From contig CAYVOV010000012.1 in the NCBI GenBank assembly GCA_964453525.1, forward strand, positions 1 through 64,000: a DNA stretch of 64,000 bases, read 5' to 3'. Below, piece after piece: positions 43,776 to 52,395 of the stretch (positions are counted from its first letter, which is position 1; every line of letters begins with the position of its first letter). The position numbers and the translations under genes were made by a program. Under the pieces are notes generated by a model, which was given only the letters and a program-made list of their open reading frames with translations, was not told the origin of the DNA and ran no database searches. Source of the stretch: CAYVOV01 sp964453525. Its GTDB lineage: Bacteria; Chloroflexota; Dehalococcoidia; Dehalococcoidales; UBA2162.

Positions 43776-44609
43776 TTATTCCAGCACCAGGTTATCGATA
43801 AGTCTCGGCTTACCGATTTTCACCGCCAGTGACACCAGCGCTGGCGTTCTTACCTCGTCAAGTTCCTCCAGGGTCTCGTTATCGGCGATGCTGACGTAGT
43901 CGATATTCGCCAGAGGCTGTTGCCTGATAAGCTCTGTCATTTCCCGGCGGATTTTTTCGGCATCCTTTTCGCCCCGTTCCCATAACTTCTTTGCCAGGTT
44001 GAGTGCCTGATAAAGGACTGTCGCAGCTTTACGTTCTTCGGGATTAAGGTAGGAATTGCGACTGCTCATCGCCAGGCCGTCGGGCTCTCGTACTGTAGGA
44101 TATGTAACTATCTCAAGGTTCATATCCAGGTCCTTGACCATTTTTCTGATAACCGCCACCTGCTGGGCGTCCTTCTGTCCGAAGTAAGCCCGGCTTGGCT
44201 GGACTATGTTGAAGAGCTTAGCGACCACCGTGGTTACTCCTCTGAAATGCGTGGGGCGGGAAGCGCCCTCCAGCCGCTGGGTGATTTTGCCGACCTCCAC
44301 CCAGCTATCAAAACCCGGCGGGTATATTTCGGCGGCCGAAGGCATAAAGACGATGTCTGTTTTTTCCTGCTCCAGCATTGCTAGGTCGCTTTCGGTATCT
44401 CGCGGATAGCTTTCAAAGTCCTCGGAGGGTCCGAACTGAGCGGGGTTGACGAAGATACTGGCCCCCACTACCGGATTATCCTCTCTGGCGCGTTTTACCC
44501 CGGCAATATGGCCCTCGTGCAGGTAGCCCATGGTGGGAACAAATCCGAAAGGGTCGGTTATCTGCTTTCTTGCCTGTTTCATCTCGGCTACTGTCTCGAT
44601 TACTTTCAT
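43776..44609 (-). CDS. panC: pantothenate synthetase
   Basis: 277 residues, full length. Joins pantoate and beta-alanine using ATP. Visible: PTMGYLHEGHIAGV with the HIGH-like HEGH, FVNPAQFGPSEDF, RPTHFRGVTTVV (Thr for the usual Gly), FGQKDAQQVAVI and the C-terminal VSLAVKIGKPRLIDN. Placed between panB and hps-rraA, minus; a long inverted repeat lies in the 150-base gap to panB (44667-44724). Beta-alanine could come from PanD nearby. Confidence 0.97.
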   Translation of the reverse strand: MKVIETVAEMKQARKQITDPFGFVPTMGYLHEGHIAGVKRAREDNPVVGASIFVNPAQFGPSEDFESYPRDTESDLAMLEQEKTDIVFMPSAAEIYPPGFDSWVEVGKITQRLEGASRPTHFRGVTTVVAKLFNIVQPSRAYFGQKDAQQVAVIRKMVKDLDMNLEIVTYPTVREPDGLAMSSRNSYLNPEERKAATVLYQALNLAKKLWERGEKDAEKIRREMTELIRQQPLANIDYVSIADNETLEELDEVRTPALVSLAVKIGKPRLIDNLVLE

Positions 44610-44666
44610 ATTAATAAACTGTATCGCTGTATTTTATCTATTCCTGCCTGCTGCCCTGAATGAAAC

Positions 44667-44724
44667 AAAAGAGGGGCTATGCCCCTATGTAAAATTCCCT
44701 AATTATCGGGCTTTGCCCTCTTTT
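44667..44724. repeat. composite hairpin between panB and panC
   Basis: Outer arms AAAAGAGGG (44667-44675) and CCCTCTTTT (44716-44724) with inner small hairpins GGGGC-TAT-GCCCC and GGGC-TTT-GCCC. It resembles the AAAGAGGGGC/GCCCCTCTT modules of the dispersed repeats near 49.6 and 54.6 kb. It could act as an intra-operon attenuator or RNA-processing site, or be an inserted repeat. Confidence 0.5.
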
Positions 44725-44759
44725 CTTTCATCTATCCATGCAGAAGTTAAGGACATTTA

Positions 44760-45590
44760 TTATTTCTTGAGCTCTTCAAGGAGGCTTTCATCCATGGTGA
44801 AGCTCTGCTTATCGGTGGGGAAGGTGCCGGCTTTTACTTCTCTGTCATACTCGGTAAGGGCTTTCCGTATAATATCTGCCAGCTTGGCATACTGCTTGGC
44901 GTGCTTGGGGACGAAGTCGGTATAAGAGCCGAGAATGTCGTTTATAATCTGTATCTGTCCATCGCAGCCGATACCAGCACCGATTCCAATGGTAGGTACA
45001 CTTACTTTTTCCGTAATCAGGGTTGCCAGTGGCGTGGGGACAACCTCGAGGACAATTGAAAAAACCCCGGCCTGTTCCAGGGCGATGGCGTCATCAAGAA
45101 TCTTGGCGGCTGCATCGGGGGTCTTACCCTGTACCTTGAAGCCGCCGAACTGGTTAATCGACTGCGGAGTAAGCCCGATGTGCCCCATAACCGGGATACC
45201 GCAGTCCACAACCCTCCTCACCTTTTCGGCCACGGTTACGCCGCCTTCCAGCTTGATTGCCTGGCAGCCGGCCTCCTGGATGAATCGTCCGGCGTTTCTG
45301 ATGCAGTCCTCAATGGAGACGTGGTATGTCATAAAGGGCATATCGCCCACAATCAATGCTCGCTGAGTGCCTCTGACCACGGCTTTGGTGTGGTGCAGCA
45401 TTACCTCCATTGTTACCGGCAGGGTTGTGTCATAACCCAGCATCACCATACCCAGGCTGTCTCCTACCAGAATCATTGGTATTCCCACCTCGTCTACTAT
45501 CTTGGCTGTTGAGTAATCATAGGCGGTGAGCATTGAGATTTTTTCGCCCTTTTGTTTCATTTCCATTATCTGGTTTATAGTGACGCGCAT
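44760..45590 (-). CDS. panB: 3-methyl-2-oxobutanoate hydroxymethyltransferase
   Basis: 276 residues, normal size. Adds the hydroxymethyl group of methylene-THF to ketoisovalerate, giving ketopantoate. Visible: metal site GDSLGMVMLGYDTTLPVTM, GDMPFMTYH, KLEGG, MGHIGLTPQSIN and IGIGAGIGCDGQIQIIND. Starts 11 bases after panD and precedes panC; minus. Part of the panG-panD-panB-panC-hps/rraA operon. Confidence 0.97.
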   Translation of the reverse strand: MRVTINQIMEMKQKGEKISMLTAYDYSTAKIVDEVGIPMILVGDSLGMVMLGYDTTLPVTMEVMLHHTKAVVRGTQRALIVGDMPFMTYHVSIEDCIRNAGRFIQEAGCQAIKLEGGVTVAEKVRRVVDCGIPVMGHIGLTPQSINQFGGFKVQGKTPDAAAKILDDAIALEQAGVFSIVLEVVPTPLATLITEKVSVPTIGIGAGIGCDGQIQIINDILGSYTDFVPKHAKQYAKLADIIRKALTEYDREVKAGTFPTDKQSFTMDESLLEELKK

Positions 45591-45601
45591 AATGCTGCCT
45601 C

Positions 45602-45982
45602 CTAGAGAAAGGTGAACTCAATCGAACGCCTGGGACCGGCGATAGCGTTTTTCTCATTAACGTGTATGAGTTTAGGGACTATGTTATGGGCTTCTTCGTC
45701 CGGGACATGGCAATATGAAAGGATGATAACTAGGTCTCCCTTGATTGCCAGCCTGGCAGCAGCCCCGTTGATGCAGATTTCGCCTTTCTCGCCGACGATA
45801 GCGTAGGTGCTGAAACGGGCTCCATTATTTATATTCAGCACCTCTACCTGCTCATAGGGCAGGATATCGGCGGCTTCCATCAGCTCTTTATCAATGGTAA
45901 TGCTGCCTTCATAGTCGATGTTGGCATCGGTAACTCGTGCCCGGTGGATTTTACTCTTCAGCATCGCTCTCATTGACTTCAC
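45602..45982 (-). CDS. panD: aspartate 1-decarboxylase
   Basis: 126 residues. The self-cleaving pyruvoyl site is visible in YEGSITIDKELM (Gly-Ser bond, Ser becoming pyruvoyl), and the end EVLNINNGARF is typical. Makes beta-alanine from aspartate for PanC. 11 bases before panB and 29 after the reductase gene. Note that a pyrimidine-reductive route, which also yields beta-alanine, is encoded 20 kb away. Confidence 0.96.
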   Translation of the reverse strand: MKSMRAMLKSKIHRARVTDANIDYEGSITIDKELMEAADILPYEQVEVLNINNGARFSTYAIVGEKGEICINGAAARLAIKGDLVIILSYCHVPDEEAHNIVPKLIHVNEKNAIAGPRRSIEFTFL

Positions 45983-46011
45983 CCCCTTCTGGTGACGATG
46001 AATTGTTTTTA

Positions 46012-46866
46012 TTATTTAAGAATCGCCTGCAGTTCCTTTGCCTGTTCTTCGTCTATTCTTCCTTTTGCCAGAGCAACCGGAATTGTCTGGCGGCCAAGCT
46101 CACGGTAAGTGGGTAATACCGCGGGAGCCGATTTCTCCAGCGCCGTGATATGCTTCTTGATTGTGCCGGCGTCACCGCGGGCGAGGGGTCCGGTGAGGCA
46201 CTGTGGAATACCGACGTTTTCGATATTATTGATTGTTCCTCTCAAAAGCGGCAGCAGTGCTTTTGCTGCCTGATTTGTCGGCACGTCGAATGTCTGCCAC
46301 AGGTCGGTAGCCAGCTTGACAAGGGTAACAAGGTAGTTGCAGGCTATAACGGCGGCGGCGTGGTAAAGCACTTTATCTTCCGCTTTCAGGACTATACAGT
46401 CTCCGTTGAGGGCGGTGGTCATTTCTTTAAGAGTGGTCAGTAGCGGTTCTTCAGCCTCCAAGGCGAAGGTAGAGCCCGGTATATTCTCTATCGCCTGTTC
46501 CACGCTGGCAAAGGTCTGTAAAGGATGAAAGGCTCCTGCCTGCGCTCCCAGTTTTCTGGCTGGCTCAAGGGTCTCTGTCGAATCGGCACCGCTGCAGTGG
46601 ACGACGCTTTGTTTTTCATGCCACTTTACCTCAGCGGCTACCTGAGGAATAATACCGTCCGGAGTGGTGATGAAAACAAGGTCGGCAGCGTCAGCCACAG
46701 CCTGGTTACTGTCCACGGCACGGCAGCCTTCGATTGACTGCGCCAGCTTATCGGCTGATGCTTTGCTCCGGCTGGACACAGCCACCACCGGGTACCCCCT
46801 GCTATTCAATCCGATAGCCAGGGCGGTACCTACGGTTCCGGCTCCAATGAACCCTAGTTTGATCAC
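46012..46866 (-). CDS. Rossmann/DUF2520 oxidoreductase, candidate ketopantoate reductase (PanG-like)
   Basis: 284 residues. NAD(P) motif GFIGAGTVGTALAIGL at 5-20 (GxGxxG), DUF2520 C-terminal helices with CNYLVTLVKLATDLWQ. It is the first gene of an operon whose other members (panD, panB, panC) lack only the ketopantoate reductase step; no panE is in the window. DUF2520 proteins sit next to panC/panD in several phyla, so assignment as the alternative reductase PanG is reasonable but inferred from context. No experimental support in the sequence. Confidence 0.75.
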   Translation of the reverse strand: MIKLGFIGAGTVGTALAIGLNSRGYPVVAVSSRSKASADKLAQSIEGCRAVDSNQAVADAADLVFITTPDGIIPQVAAEVKWHEKQSVVHCSGADSTETLEPARKLGAQAGAFHPLQTFASVEQAIENIPGSTFALEAEEPLLTTLKEMTTALNGDCIVLKAEDKVLYHAAAVIACNYLVTLVKLATDLWQTFDVPTNQAAKALLPLLRGTINNIENVGIPQCLTGPLARGDAGTIKKHITALEKSAPAVLPTYRELGRQTIPVALAKGRIDEEQAKELQAILK

Positions 46867-46897
46867 TCCGTTTTCCCCCTGAGCCTGATTCCCAAAT

Positions 46898-46928
46898 AAA
46901 AAACCTTCCCGGACATAGTCAGAGAAGG
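46898..46928 (-). terminator. leader terminator (attenuator) before the pan operon
   Basis: On minus: CCTTC (complement of 46924-46928) pairs with GAAGG (complement of 46904-46908) around a 15-base loop, followed by six T. It lies 32 bases before the first ORF and downstream of the pan-motif-like hairpin. GGACAT upstream (46965-46970) could pair with ATGTCC inside the loop (46911-46916), so an alternative fold exists. Confidence 0.55.
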
Positions 46929-47010
46929 CATATGTTATACTTTTCTATTGCTGCCGTCTCGGTCATGTCCGATCCAAGCGGACTCAGGTTATTAACGTTC
47001 ATATTATCTG

Positions 47011-47034
47011 GCTCAACGCCTCTCGGTCGCTGGC
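47011..47034 (-). ncRNA. pan-motif-like leader hairpin
   Basis: On minus, GCCAGCGACCGAGAGGCGTT plus GAGC folds as GC-CAGCG-(bulged A)-CC-GAGA-GG-CGTTG-(bulged A)-GC. A stem broken by two bulged adenosines is the defining trait of the pan motif, an RNA found upstream of pan genes in Chloroflexi, Firmicutes and Deltaproteobacteria. It sits about 145 bases upstream of the pan operon start. Most known examples come as a pair; a second weaker hairpin (GTCCG/CGGAC around 46970-46986) follows. Confidence 0.6.
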
Positions 47035-47116
47035 TTTCACCTAATATATAACACGGGATAATATATTTGTCAATCGGGGGAAATACTGATTCTGTTTGTA
47101 TTTAGTTGATTACACT

Positions 47117-47206
47117 GTCATTGCGAGGAGCGCAGCGACGTGGCAATCCCTTCCTTCGAATGTAGAGATTGCCACGTCCCGATTACATCGGGACTCGCAA
47201 TGACAT
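47117..47206. repeat. REP-like dispersed hairpin repeat
   Basis: GTCATTGCGAGGAGCGCAGC and the following GACGTGGCAATCCC are mirrored by GAGATTGCCACGTCCCGA and CTCGCAATGACATT, giving one long imperfect hairpin. Same family as 42192-42324 and 54527-54568. Lies between the pan leader and the HIT gene. Confidence 0.75.
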
Positions 47207-47255
47207 TAACAATCAAAACCAAACAGCACCGAAATACTGTATTTCACCGGGTATA

Positions 47256-47699
47256 TCAGCTTTCTATCATCGCTTTGAGTTCGGCTACTACGGCATGTTT
47301 CTCGGAATCCGGGGTATCTCTATTAGGCTCAGCTTCAAATAGTTTCTGGAAGCAATAAACCCCCATCGAAGGAAGATGCCTGTGTTTTGGTATCAGGTGG
47401 AAATGAAGGTGTTGATACTTATTCGCATCGCCAATCATGATTACATATGTTTTTCTGGCGCTGTATTTCTCTTCAAGTGCCTTTGAGACCTTGGCAATCA
47501 GTTCAAAAACCGCGCTGTACTCATCCGGATTCATGGCAGACGGAGATATAATATGTCTTTTAACAAAAACCAACGAGTGTCCTTCTCTAAATGAATCAGA
47601 AAATATTGCTATTGCCAGGTCATTTTCGAGTATTACGTTGTTAGCACTGTTATTCTTTACCATTTCGCAGGTTGGACATCCCTCCATATAGTCATCCAT
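47256..47699 (-). CDS. HIT-family (histidine triad) hydrolase
   Basis: About 147 residues. HLHFHLIPK is the histidine triad (H-phi-H-phi-H-phi) of nucleotidyl-hydrolases and transferases acting on AMP-linked substrates. I start at ATG 47699, 11 bases after AAGGAGG; ATG 47708 is too close to it and the frame further up is not convincing. N-terminal CPTCEMV could bind zinc, as in many HIT proteins. A cytoplasmic housekeeping enzyme; the substrate is unknown. Confidence 0.88.
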   Translation of the reverse strand: MDDYMEGCPTCEMVKNNSANNVILENDLAIAIFSDSFREGHSLVFVKRHIISPSAMNPDEYSAVFELIAKVSKALEEKYSARKTYVIMIGDANKYQHLHFHLIPKHRHLPSMGVYCFQKLFEAEPNRDTPDSEKHAVVAELKAMIES

Positions 47700-47840
47700 T
47701 TTTTCCATCCCTCCTTTATTTAAAATGAAGTTGAATTGTAACACAGAATATTAATGCGTACAAGAGGTATCGGGTATACCTTTTGCTTAATCATGGTTGC
47801 ACAGGCAACAATGAATATCAATATTTCTTTCGCTGCTATG

Positions 47841-47930
47841 GTTTCCTTCGGCTTCGCTCAGGACAGGCTAACGGCTCACCATGAGTGGCATTCATTCCCA
47901 TTCACCCTGAGCTTGTCGAAGGGCCTCCAA
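47841..47930. repeat. dispersed intergenic repeat unit
   Basis: CCTTCGGCTTCGCTCAGGAC and CCTGAGCTTGTCGAAGGGCC form imperfect complementary halves. Units of this kind (CTTCG..CTCAGG / CCTGAG..CGAAGG) are widespread hairpin repeats in environmental genomes. Only one copy is seen in this window. Confidence 0.5.
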
Positions 47931-47962
47931 CCAAGATTGAGAAGAATCCGGATATATACTGT

Positions 47963-49549
47963 TTAAGCTATTGCCCTGTTCAATTCACTTTCTAGAGTAT
48001 CGTGAGATGTGCCGGAATCTATTATCGACCACGGTAGCTCTTCCAGGGTATCCAGTCTCCGGTGAATGTAATAATCGATGTCAATTCCGCATTTGTCCAG
48101 CGCTTTTCGCCAGCTGGATAATGAAAAGACGTCCATATTTACCAGGGCTTCAGCCAGCCTGGTGTCACCTCGTGCCAGCGCTCCCTGTACCTGACTCCAG
48201 GCAGGACTTTCCGCTTTTATCTGTATTCCCGCCGGGGGCAGGTTTTTTTTAAGCATAGATAAGCGGTGATTCAGCGTGGTGATTCTCTCCATCGGCAACC
48301 ACTGGAATGGTGTGCCGGCTTTGGGCACGAAGGGAGCGATGCTCAGGGTAATGCGGCAGCCGGGATTTATCCGGTCTATGAGCTTTTTGCACTTTCCGGT
48401 GAGTTTGATAATTTCCTCGATATCCTTATCCGTTTCCGAGGGCAGCCCAATCATAAAGTAGAGCTTTAGCTGCCTTACGCCCTGTTCAGCCACTTTGTGC
48501 ATTGCCTCGAGGATATCATCTTCGGAGATGCCTTTCTTAATCAGGTGGCGAAGACGCTGCGAGCCGGCCTCGGGAGCAAGAGCGATTGTCTTTGCTCTTC
48601 CTTTTGTGCCTGCTCTTAGTGCCATATCGGAAAGGGGTTTTATCCGCAACGAGCTGACGGATATCCCGGCTCCCATCCGCTCCAGTCTGGTAAGTATTTC
48701 TTCGAATCGAGGGTGGTCGGAAATCGCTGGACCCACCAGCCCGATACGTTTCCTGTGTTTCAGTCCTTCTTCCGCCTGCGAAAGGATGTTTTCTACCGAG
48801 CGGAAGCGTGTTGGGCTGAAAGTATTGCTGACCAGGCAGAATCGGCAGCCATGACCGCAGCCGCGCTGGGCCTCTATTAGATACAGGTCGCCAAGTTCGG
48901 TGTCACGTGTCAGTATTATTGAGTGAACGGGAAATTCATCGAGGTTTTTCACCCACTGGCGGACTACAGCAGCCTTACTCTGTACCTGAGGTGCATAAGT
49001 ACCCGGTAAAACAGAAAGCGTCTCCAGCAGGTCGTGGTATTTTGAATGAGAATATTCGGTAAGGACAGGCAGCGTTTGCGGTAGTATCACTTCTGCATCT
49101 CCGATGCAAAGGCAATCGAAAAAAGGAGATAAAGGCATCGGATTGGCGGTGATACAGGCGCCTCCGGCGATTAGAAGCGGGTGGCGCTCATCGCGTTCGG
49201 CTGCAAAAAGTGGAATACCGCTGGCTTTCAGTACCTGAACGACGTTAAAGTAGTCCAGTTCATAGGTGACGGAGAAGGCGAGGACAGCGAAATCGGCAAG
49301 CGGACGCCGTGATTCGAGTGATAGGGGAGGGGTTTTATCTACTTTTTCAAGAAAAAATCTCTCGCAGACAATATTCTGGTATTCATTCAGAAGGCTGTAG
49401 ATGGCGTGAATGCCCAGGTTTGACATGCCGATGTAGTAAGAGTTCGGGTAAATCAGGGCGATGGGCAGTCTGCCTCCCCAGTCCTTGACGATAGTGCCCT
49501 GTTCACGGGAGAGGTGATGCTTAGCTTCTTTAATCTTGTCCTGAGTCAC
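47963..49549 (-). CDS. radical SAM protein with N-terminal B12-binding-like domain
   Basis: 528 residues. N-terminal Rossmann-like part (about 20-190) with LPIALIYPNSYYIGMSNLG as in cobalamin-binding radical SAM enzymes, then the radical SAM barrel whose cluster motif is CGHGCRFC (CxxxCxxC), followed by FSPTRFRS. Later blocks (KTIALAPEAGSQRLRHLI, KLYFMIGLPSETDKDI) are typical of the large TIGR03960-like group. Reaction unknown; such proteins often work on RNA or cofactors. Lies between the repeat at 47841 and AT-rich orphans. Confidence 0.85.
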   Translation of the reverse strand: MTQDKIKEAKHHLSREQGTIVKDWGGRLPIALIYPNSYYIGMSNLGIHAIYSLLNEYQNIVCERFFLEKVDKTPPLSLESRRPLADFAVLAFSVTYELDYFNVVQVLKASGIPLFAAERDERHPLLIAGGACITANPMPLSPFFDCLCIGDAEVILPQTLPVLTEYSHSKYHDLLETLSVLPGTYAPQVQSKAAVVRQWVKNLDEFPVHSIILTRDTELGDLYLIEAQRGCGHGCRFCLVSNTFSPTRFRSVENILSQAEEGLKHRKRIGLVGPAISDHPRFEEILTRLERMGAGISVSSLRIKPLSDMALRAGTKGRAKTIALAPEAGSQRLRHLIKKGISEDDILEAMHKVAEQGVRQLKLYFMIGLPSETDKDIEEIIKLTGKCKKLIDRINPGCRITLSIAPFVPKAGTPFQWLPMERITTLNHRLSMLKKNLPPAGIQIKAESPAWSQVQGALARGDTRLAEALVNMDVFSLSSWRKALDKCGIDIDYYIHRRLDTLEELPWSIIDSGTSHDTLESELNRAIA

Positions 49550-49562
49550 TAATTTTTGTTAA

Positions 49563-49658
49563 CCTCTCACCCTTTATCCCTCTCCCCTTCAAAAGGGGAG
49601 AGGGAAGATAATTTATTAAAGGGGCTTCGCCTCTTTTGAACCCCTTCTATAGTATAGG
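49563..49658. repeat. composite hairpin repeat (block A + block B), copy 1
   Basis: Block A is CCCTCTCCCCTTC-AAAAGGGGAGAGGG; block B is AAAGGGGCTTCGCCTCTTTTGA then ACCCCTTCTATAGTATAG. The same two-part design recurs at 54586-54670 and, with a variant B, at 55966-56080. These lie between genes and could act as two-way terminators. Confidence 0.6.
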
Positions 49659-49707
49659 GATACACTACTTAAACTTATTGAGTCTGAGAACTTGGAGTAC
49701 AAAAAGC

Positions 49708-50214
49708 CTAATCTCCTAATCTTCTTCTGATTTCATGTAGTCTTTGCAGTCGGATTTTCATGTAATTTCTCTTAATAGAAAGGTTCTCCTTGATAGGGTC
49801 TTCCTGATTTTCAACCTCTTCTTTAACTAATCCTGGATTTGACATCCAATAATTTTCGTAACCCATTGTTCTTAACAATTTTCTAACATTAGTAGCCCAC
49901 TCATCCATCCCAAAATCATATCTATCAATAGCATCCCAACTCTCAGTCGTCAATTGTGCTAAGATTTGATTTCCTTTGCCTATAAAGCCATCGAGCGTTT
50001 TCTTTGTCTGCCGTGTTACTTCTATATAACCCAGAACAACTAAACCCCATAATAAAGAAGCACATATAAAAGCCCATAAAGTAGAAATATAATCTGTAAA
50101 GAAAGATATGATGGCAAGTACTGTTGCTATTATTGTGATTGGCACCAGAATACGCCCCCACCACCTCATATCCCACAACCTCTGGAACATTTTAATTGGG
50201 TCGAAATTTGGCAT
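49708..50214 (-). CDS. hypothetical two-span membrane protein
   Basis: 168 residues. Two membrane helices at about 18-40 and 44-66, then a long charged cytoplasmic tail rich in Glu/Lys with NVRKLLRTMGYENY and IKRNYMKIRLQRLHEIRRRLG. AT-rich, so unlike the core genes. Divergent from the gene at 50292 with 77 bases between, suggesting a shared control region and a possible functional pair. No family recognised. Confidence 0.55.
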   Translation of the reverse strand: MPNFDPIKMFQRLWDMRWWGRILVPITIIATVLAIISFFTDYISTLWAFICASLLWGLVVLGYIEVTRQTKKTLDGFIGKGNQILAQLTTESWDAIDRYDFGMDEWATNVRKLLRTMGYENYWMSNPGLVKEEVENQEDPIKENLSIKRNYMKIRLQRLHEIRRRLGD

Positions 50215-50291
50215 ACCCCTATTTTACCACTTACCATAAATTTTAACACTACCTGTAATCGGAGTATAATCGGCCTTACAGGAGGTGCGGT

Positions 50292-50789
50292 ATGGAAGAA
50301 AGAAGTCACAATGAGAGGATTAGCCCGAATGATGCTGCTCTTTTGCTTCTAAAGTTTACCAATGATACAGTTGGTGGATTTTTAAAACACCTACAAGAAG
50401 AACCTAGTATTAATCAAAGTTCTCAGTTACCTAAAATAGAACAAGAATTGACTTTCTTTTCGTGGTTCGCCCTAGATTACTGGATATCAAAGAGTTTCAG
50501 CAAAGAGAAGTCAGAAGCCATTAGAGACGCACTAACTATTCATCTTCAAGACTTTACTGCTAATAGTCAAGATGGGCAGGACATGGTGAACACCATAAAT
50601 GAACGCCTAGAAGCATATTCTCAAATTGTCAATGAAAAAATGGAAGACAGTGCGAAATACTTTAGTTTTGGAGCCAAGCTATCCGATTTCTGTGATTTGC
50701 AGCATCCTTTTTTGTGGATAACGGCTCCTGAAATTTTTACCTCAGTACTCAAATATGTTTCAATTTTTGTTAATAAAGTGTCTACTTAG
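50292..50789 (+). CDS. hypothetical soluble protein
   Basis: 165 residues, mostly predicted helix. GGAGGTGC lies right before ATG 50292. Features: NDAALLLLKFTNDTVGGF, an IEQELTFFSWFALDYWISKS stretch, and a C-terminal ITAPEIFTSVLKYVSIFV. AT-rich and divergent from the membrane protein gene at 49708. Function not identified; the pair may be an acquired unit. Confidence 0.6.
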   Translation: MEERSHNERISPNDAALLLLKFTNDTVGGFLKHLQEEPSINQSSQLPKIEQELTFFSWFALDYWISKSFSKEKSEAIRDALTIHLQDFTANSQDGQDMVNTINERLEAYSQIVNEKMEDSAKYFSFGAKLSDFCDLQHPFLWITAPEIFTSVLKYVSIFVNKVST

Positions 50790-50837
50790 CATTGTGGTTT
50801 GTTCCTAGTGAAGATACCCGTCTCTTTCCTTTTACGT

Positions 50838-52364
50838 TCACCCCTTATAAATCCTCACCCTTCTCTGGGGATCTTTGCCGGAGCTTCTTGAGTTAAGCTG
50901 GTTTCTTTCGGCTATCAGGTGCTGGAGGCGGCGGATATAGGCGCTCTGGGGACTCAGCTCCACAGTACCGCCCTCTTCCTGTACGCGGTTTACCGCTTCC
51001 TGAGCCTCTCTGAGAGCTACCTGGAAGGACTCTGGCCTGTCCATAATCTCCGTTTCGCTGCCGGGAGAGATTGTATTGAGGAACTGCCGTATCTGGGTGG
51101 GAGTATTGCTCCTGAGGACATAGATGGGCAGGTTCGCCGTTTCGGCGTCCTTTACCTTCTGCGGCTTGCGGCGGTAGTATCGCTTGGAGGTGACAAACAG
51201 GGTGGCATTTTTAATGTTCTCCGCTATCTCAATGCCTGAATCGGTGTCTTTCGCCATTTGCTCGAACCGTCCCCGGTTAACTCCGAAGAGGTATAGCCGG
51301 TGCACTTTGCTATCTTTAGCCGCCTGTTTCCCCCTGGCGGGCTTCTTGACCCTGGCGGCTGGTTCAACCTTTTCTGTCTTTACTTCTCCGTCTTCGTCCA
51401 GCCAGCGCACTTCCGTGGCGAGGGGTAAGTTACGCAGTGTGTCATCGACTGCCTGCGCCACATCCGGATGAATGGCTACTCTGTCCCGGTCCTGGATTTC
51501 GACGACGATGTCGAAGGTGGGAGGTGACATTCTTTCCAGAATCGATTTCTGGGTGCCCCGCCGTTTTGCCTCTTCATCACCCAGGGTGACGCTCTGAATA
51601 CCGCCGATGAGGTCGGAGAGGGTGGGGTTCATAATCAGGTTTTCCAGGGTATTGCCGTGAGCGGTGCCGACAAGCTGAACGCCGCGCTCGGCGATTGTCC
51701 GGGCGGCAAGGGCTTCAAGCTCGGTACCCATCTCATCGATGACTATAACCTCCGGCATGTGGTTTTCCACGGCTTCAATCATCACGGCGTGCTGCCTGGT
51801 GGGTGTGGTCACCTGCATCCTCCGGGCATGTCCGATTGCCGGGTGGGGTATATCACCGTCACCGGCAATCTCATTCGAGGTGTCCACGATAATAACCCGC
51901 TTGTTGAAATCATCGGCAAGCACCCGGGCAACCTCGCGGAGCATTGTTGTCTTGCCCACTCCGGGACGCCCCAGTAGCATAACGCTCTTGCCCGACTCAA
52001 TAAGGTCTTCGATTACCTTTATTGTACCGAATACGGCTCTACCGACGCGGCAGGTGAGGCCGACGATTAGTCCCTGCCGGTTACGGATGGCTGAGATTCT
52101 GTGCAGGGTACGGGCAATTCCGGCGCGGTTATCATCACCAAAAGTGCCGACACGTGAGGCAACGTATTCGATATCCTGCTCGGTTACCTCTTCAGGATTG
52201 AGAATGATTTCACGCCCGGGAAAGCGGGCTTCCGGTGGCCTGCCGAGGTCGAGAATCACCTCCAGAAGCTCATGGATATCCTCCTGCTTGTTCAGCGGCT
52301 TCTGGATGTGCGGCGGAAAAATATCAAGCAGTGCTTCAAGGTCGTCAGTTATTATCTTCTGCAA
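50838..52364 (-). CDS. SpoIIIAA-like AAA ATPase with C-terminal R3H-type domain
   Basis: 508 residues. Walker A GRPGVGKTTMLREVARVL at about 131, Walker B EVIVIDEMG and sensor-like VGTAHGNTL, the AAA module of the R3H/ycf45 and SpoIIIAA family. The C-terminal end YIRRLQHLIAERNQL with R-x-x-x-H is R3H-like and would bind single-stranded nucleic acid. Before it is a basic linker KPARGKQAAKDSK. Role in the cell not established. It lies 31 bases after pyrE in the same direction. Confidence 0.85.
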   Translation of the reverse strand: MQKIITDDLEALLDIFPPHIQKPLNKQEDIHELLEVILDLGRPPEARFPGREIILNPEEVTEQDIEYVASRVGTFGDDNRAGIARTLHRISAIRNRQGLIVGLTCRVGRAVFGTIKVIEDLIESGKSVMLLGRPGVGKTTMLREVARVLADDFNKRVIIVDTSNEIAGDGDIPHPAIGHARRMQVTTPTRQHAVMIEAVENHMPEVIVIDEMGTELEALAARTIAERGVQLVGTAHGNTLENLIMNPTLSDLIGGIQSVTLGDEEAKRRGTQKSILERMSPPTFDIVVEIQDRDRVAIHPDVAQAVDDTLRNLPLATEVRWLDEDGEVKTEKVEPAARVKKPARGKQAAKDSKVHRLYLFGVNRGRFEQMAKDTDSGIEIAENIKNATLFVTSKRYYRRKPQKVKDAETANLPIYVLRSNTPTQIRQFLNTISPGSETEIMDRPESFQVALREAQEAVNRVQEEGGTVELSPQSAYIRRLQHLIAERNQLNSRSSGKDPQRRVRIYKG

Positions 52365-52395
52365 AACTAACTTCTCCCGGTCATCCCGGTTATTA

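Noticed and set aside
42330..43899. Several long plus-strand frames opposite hps-rraA
   Set aside because: Codon-shadow frames of a real G+C-rich gene on the other strand.
46867..47060. T-box, SAM, cobalamin or TPP riboswitch in the pan leader
   Set aside because: None of their conserved cores is present; the bulged-A hairpin fits the pan motif better.
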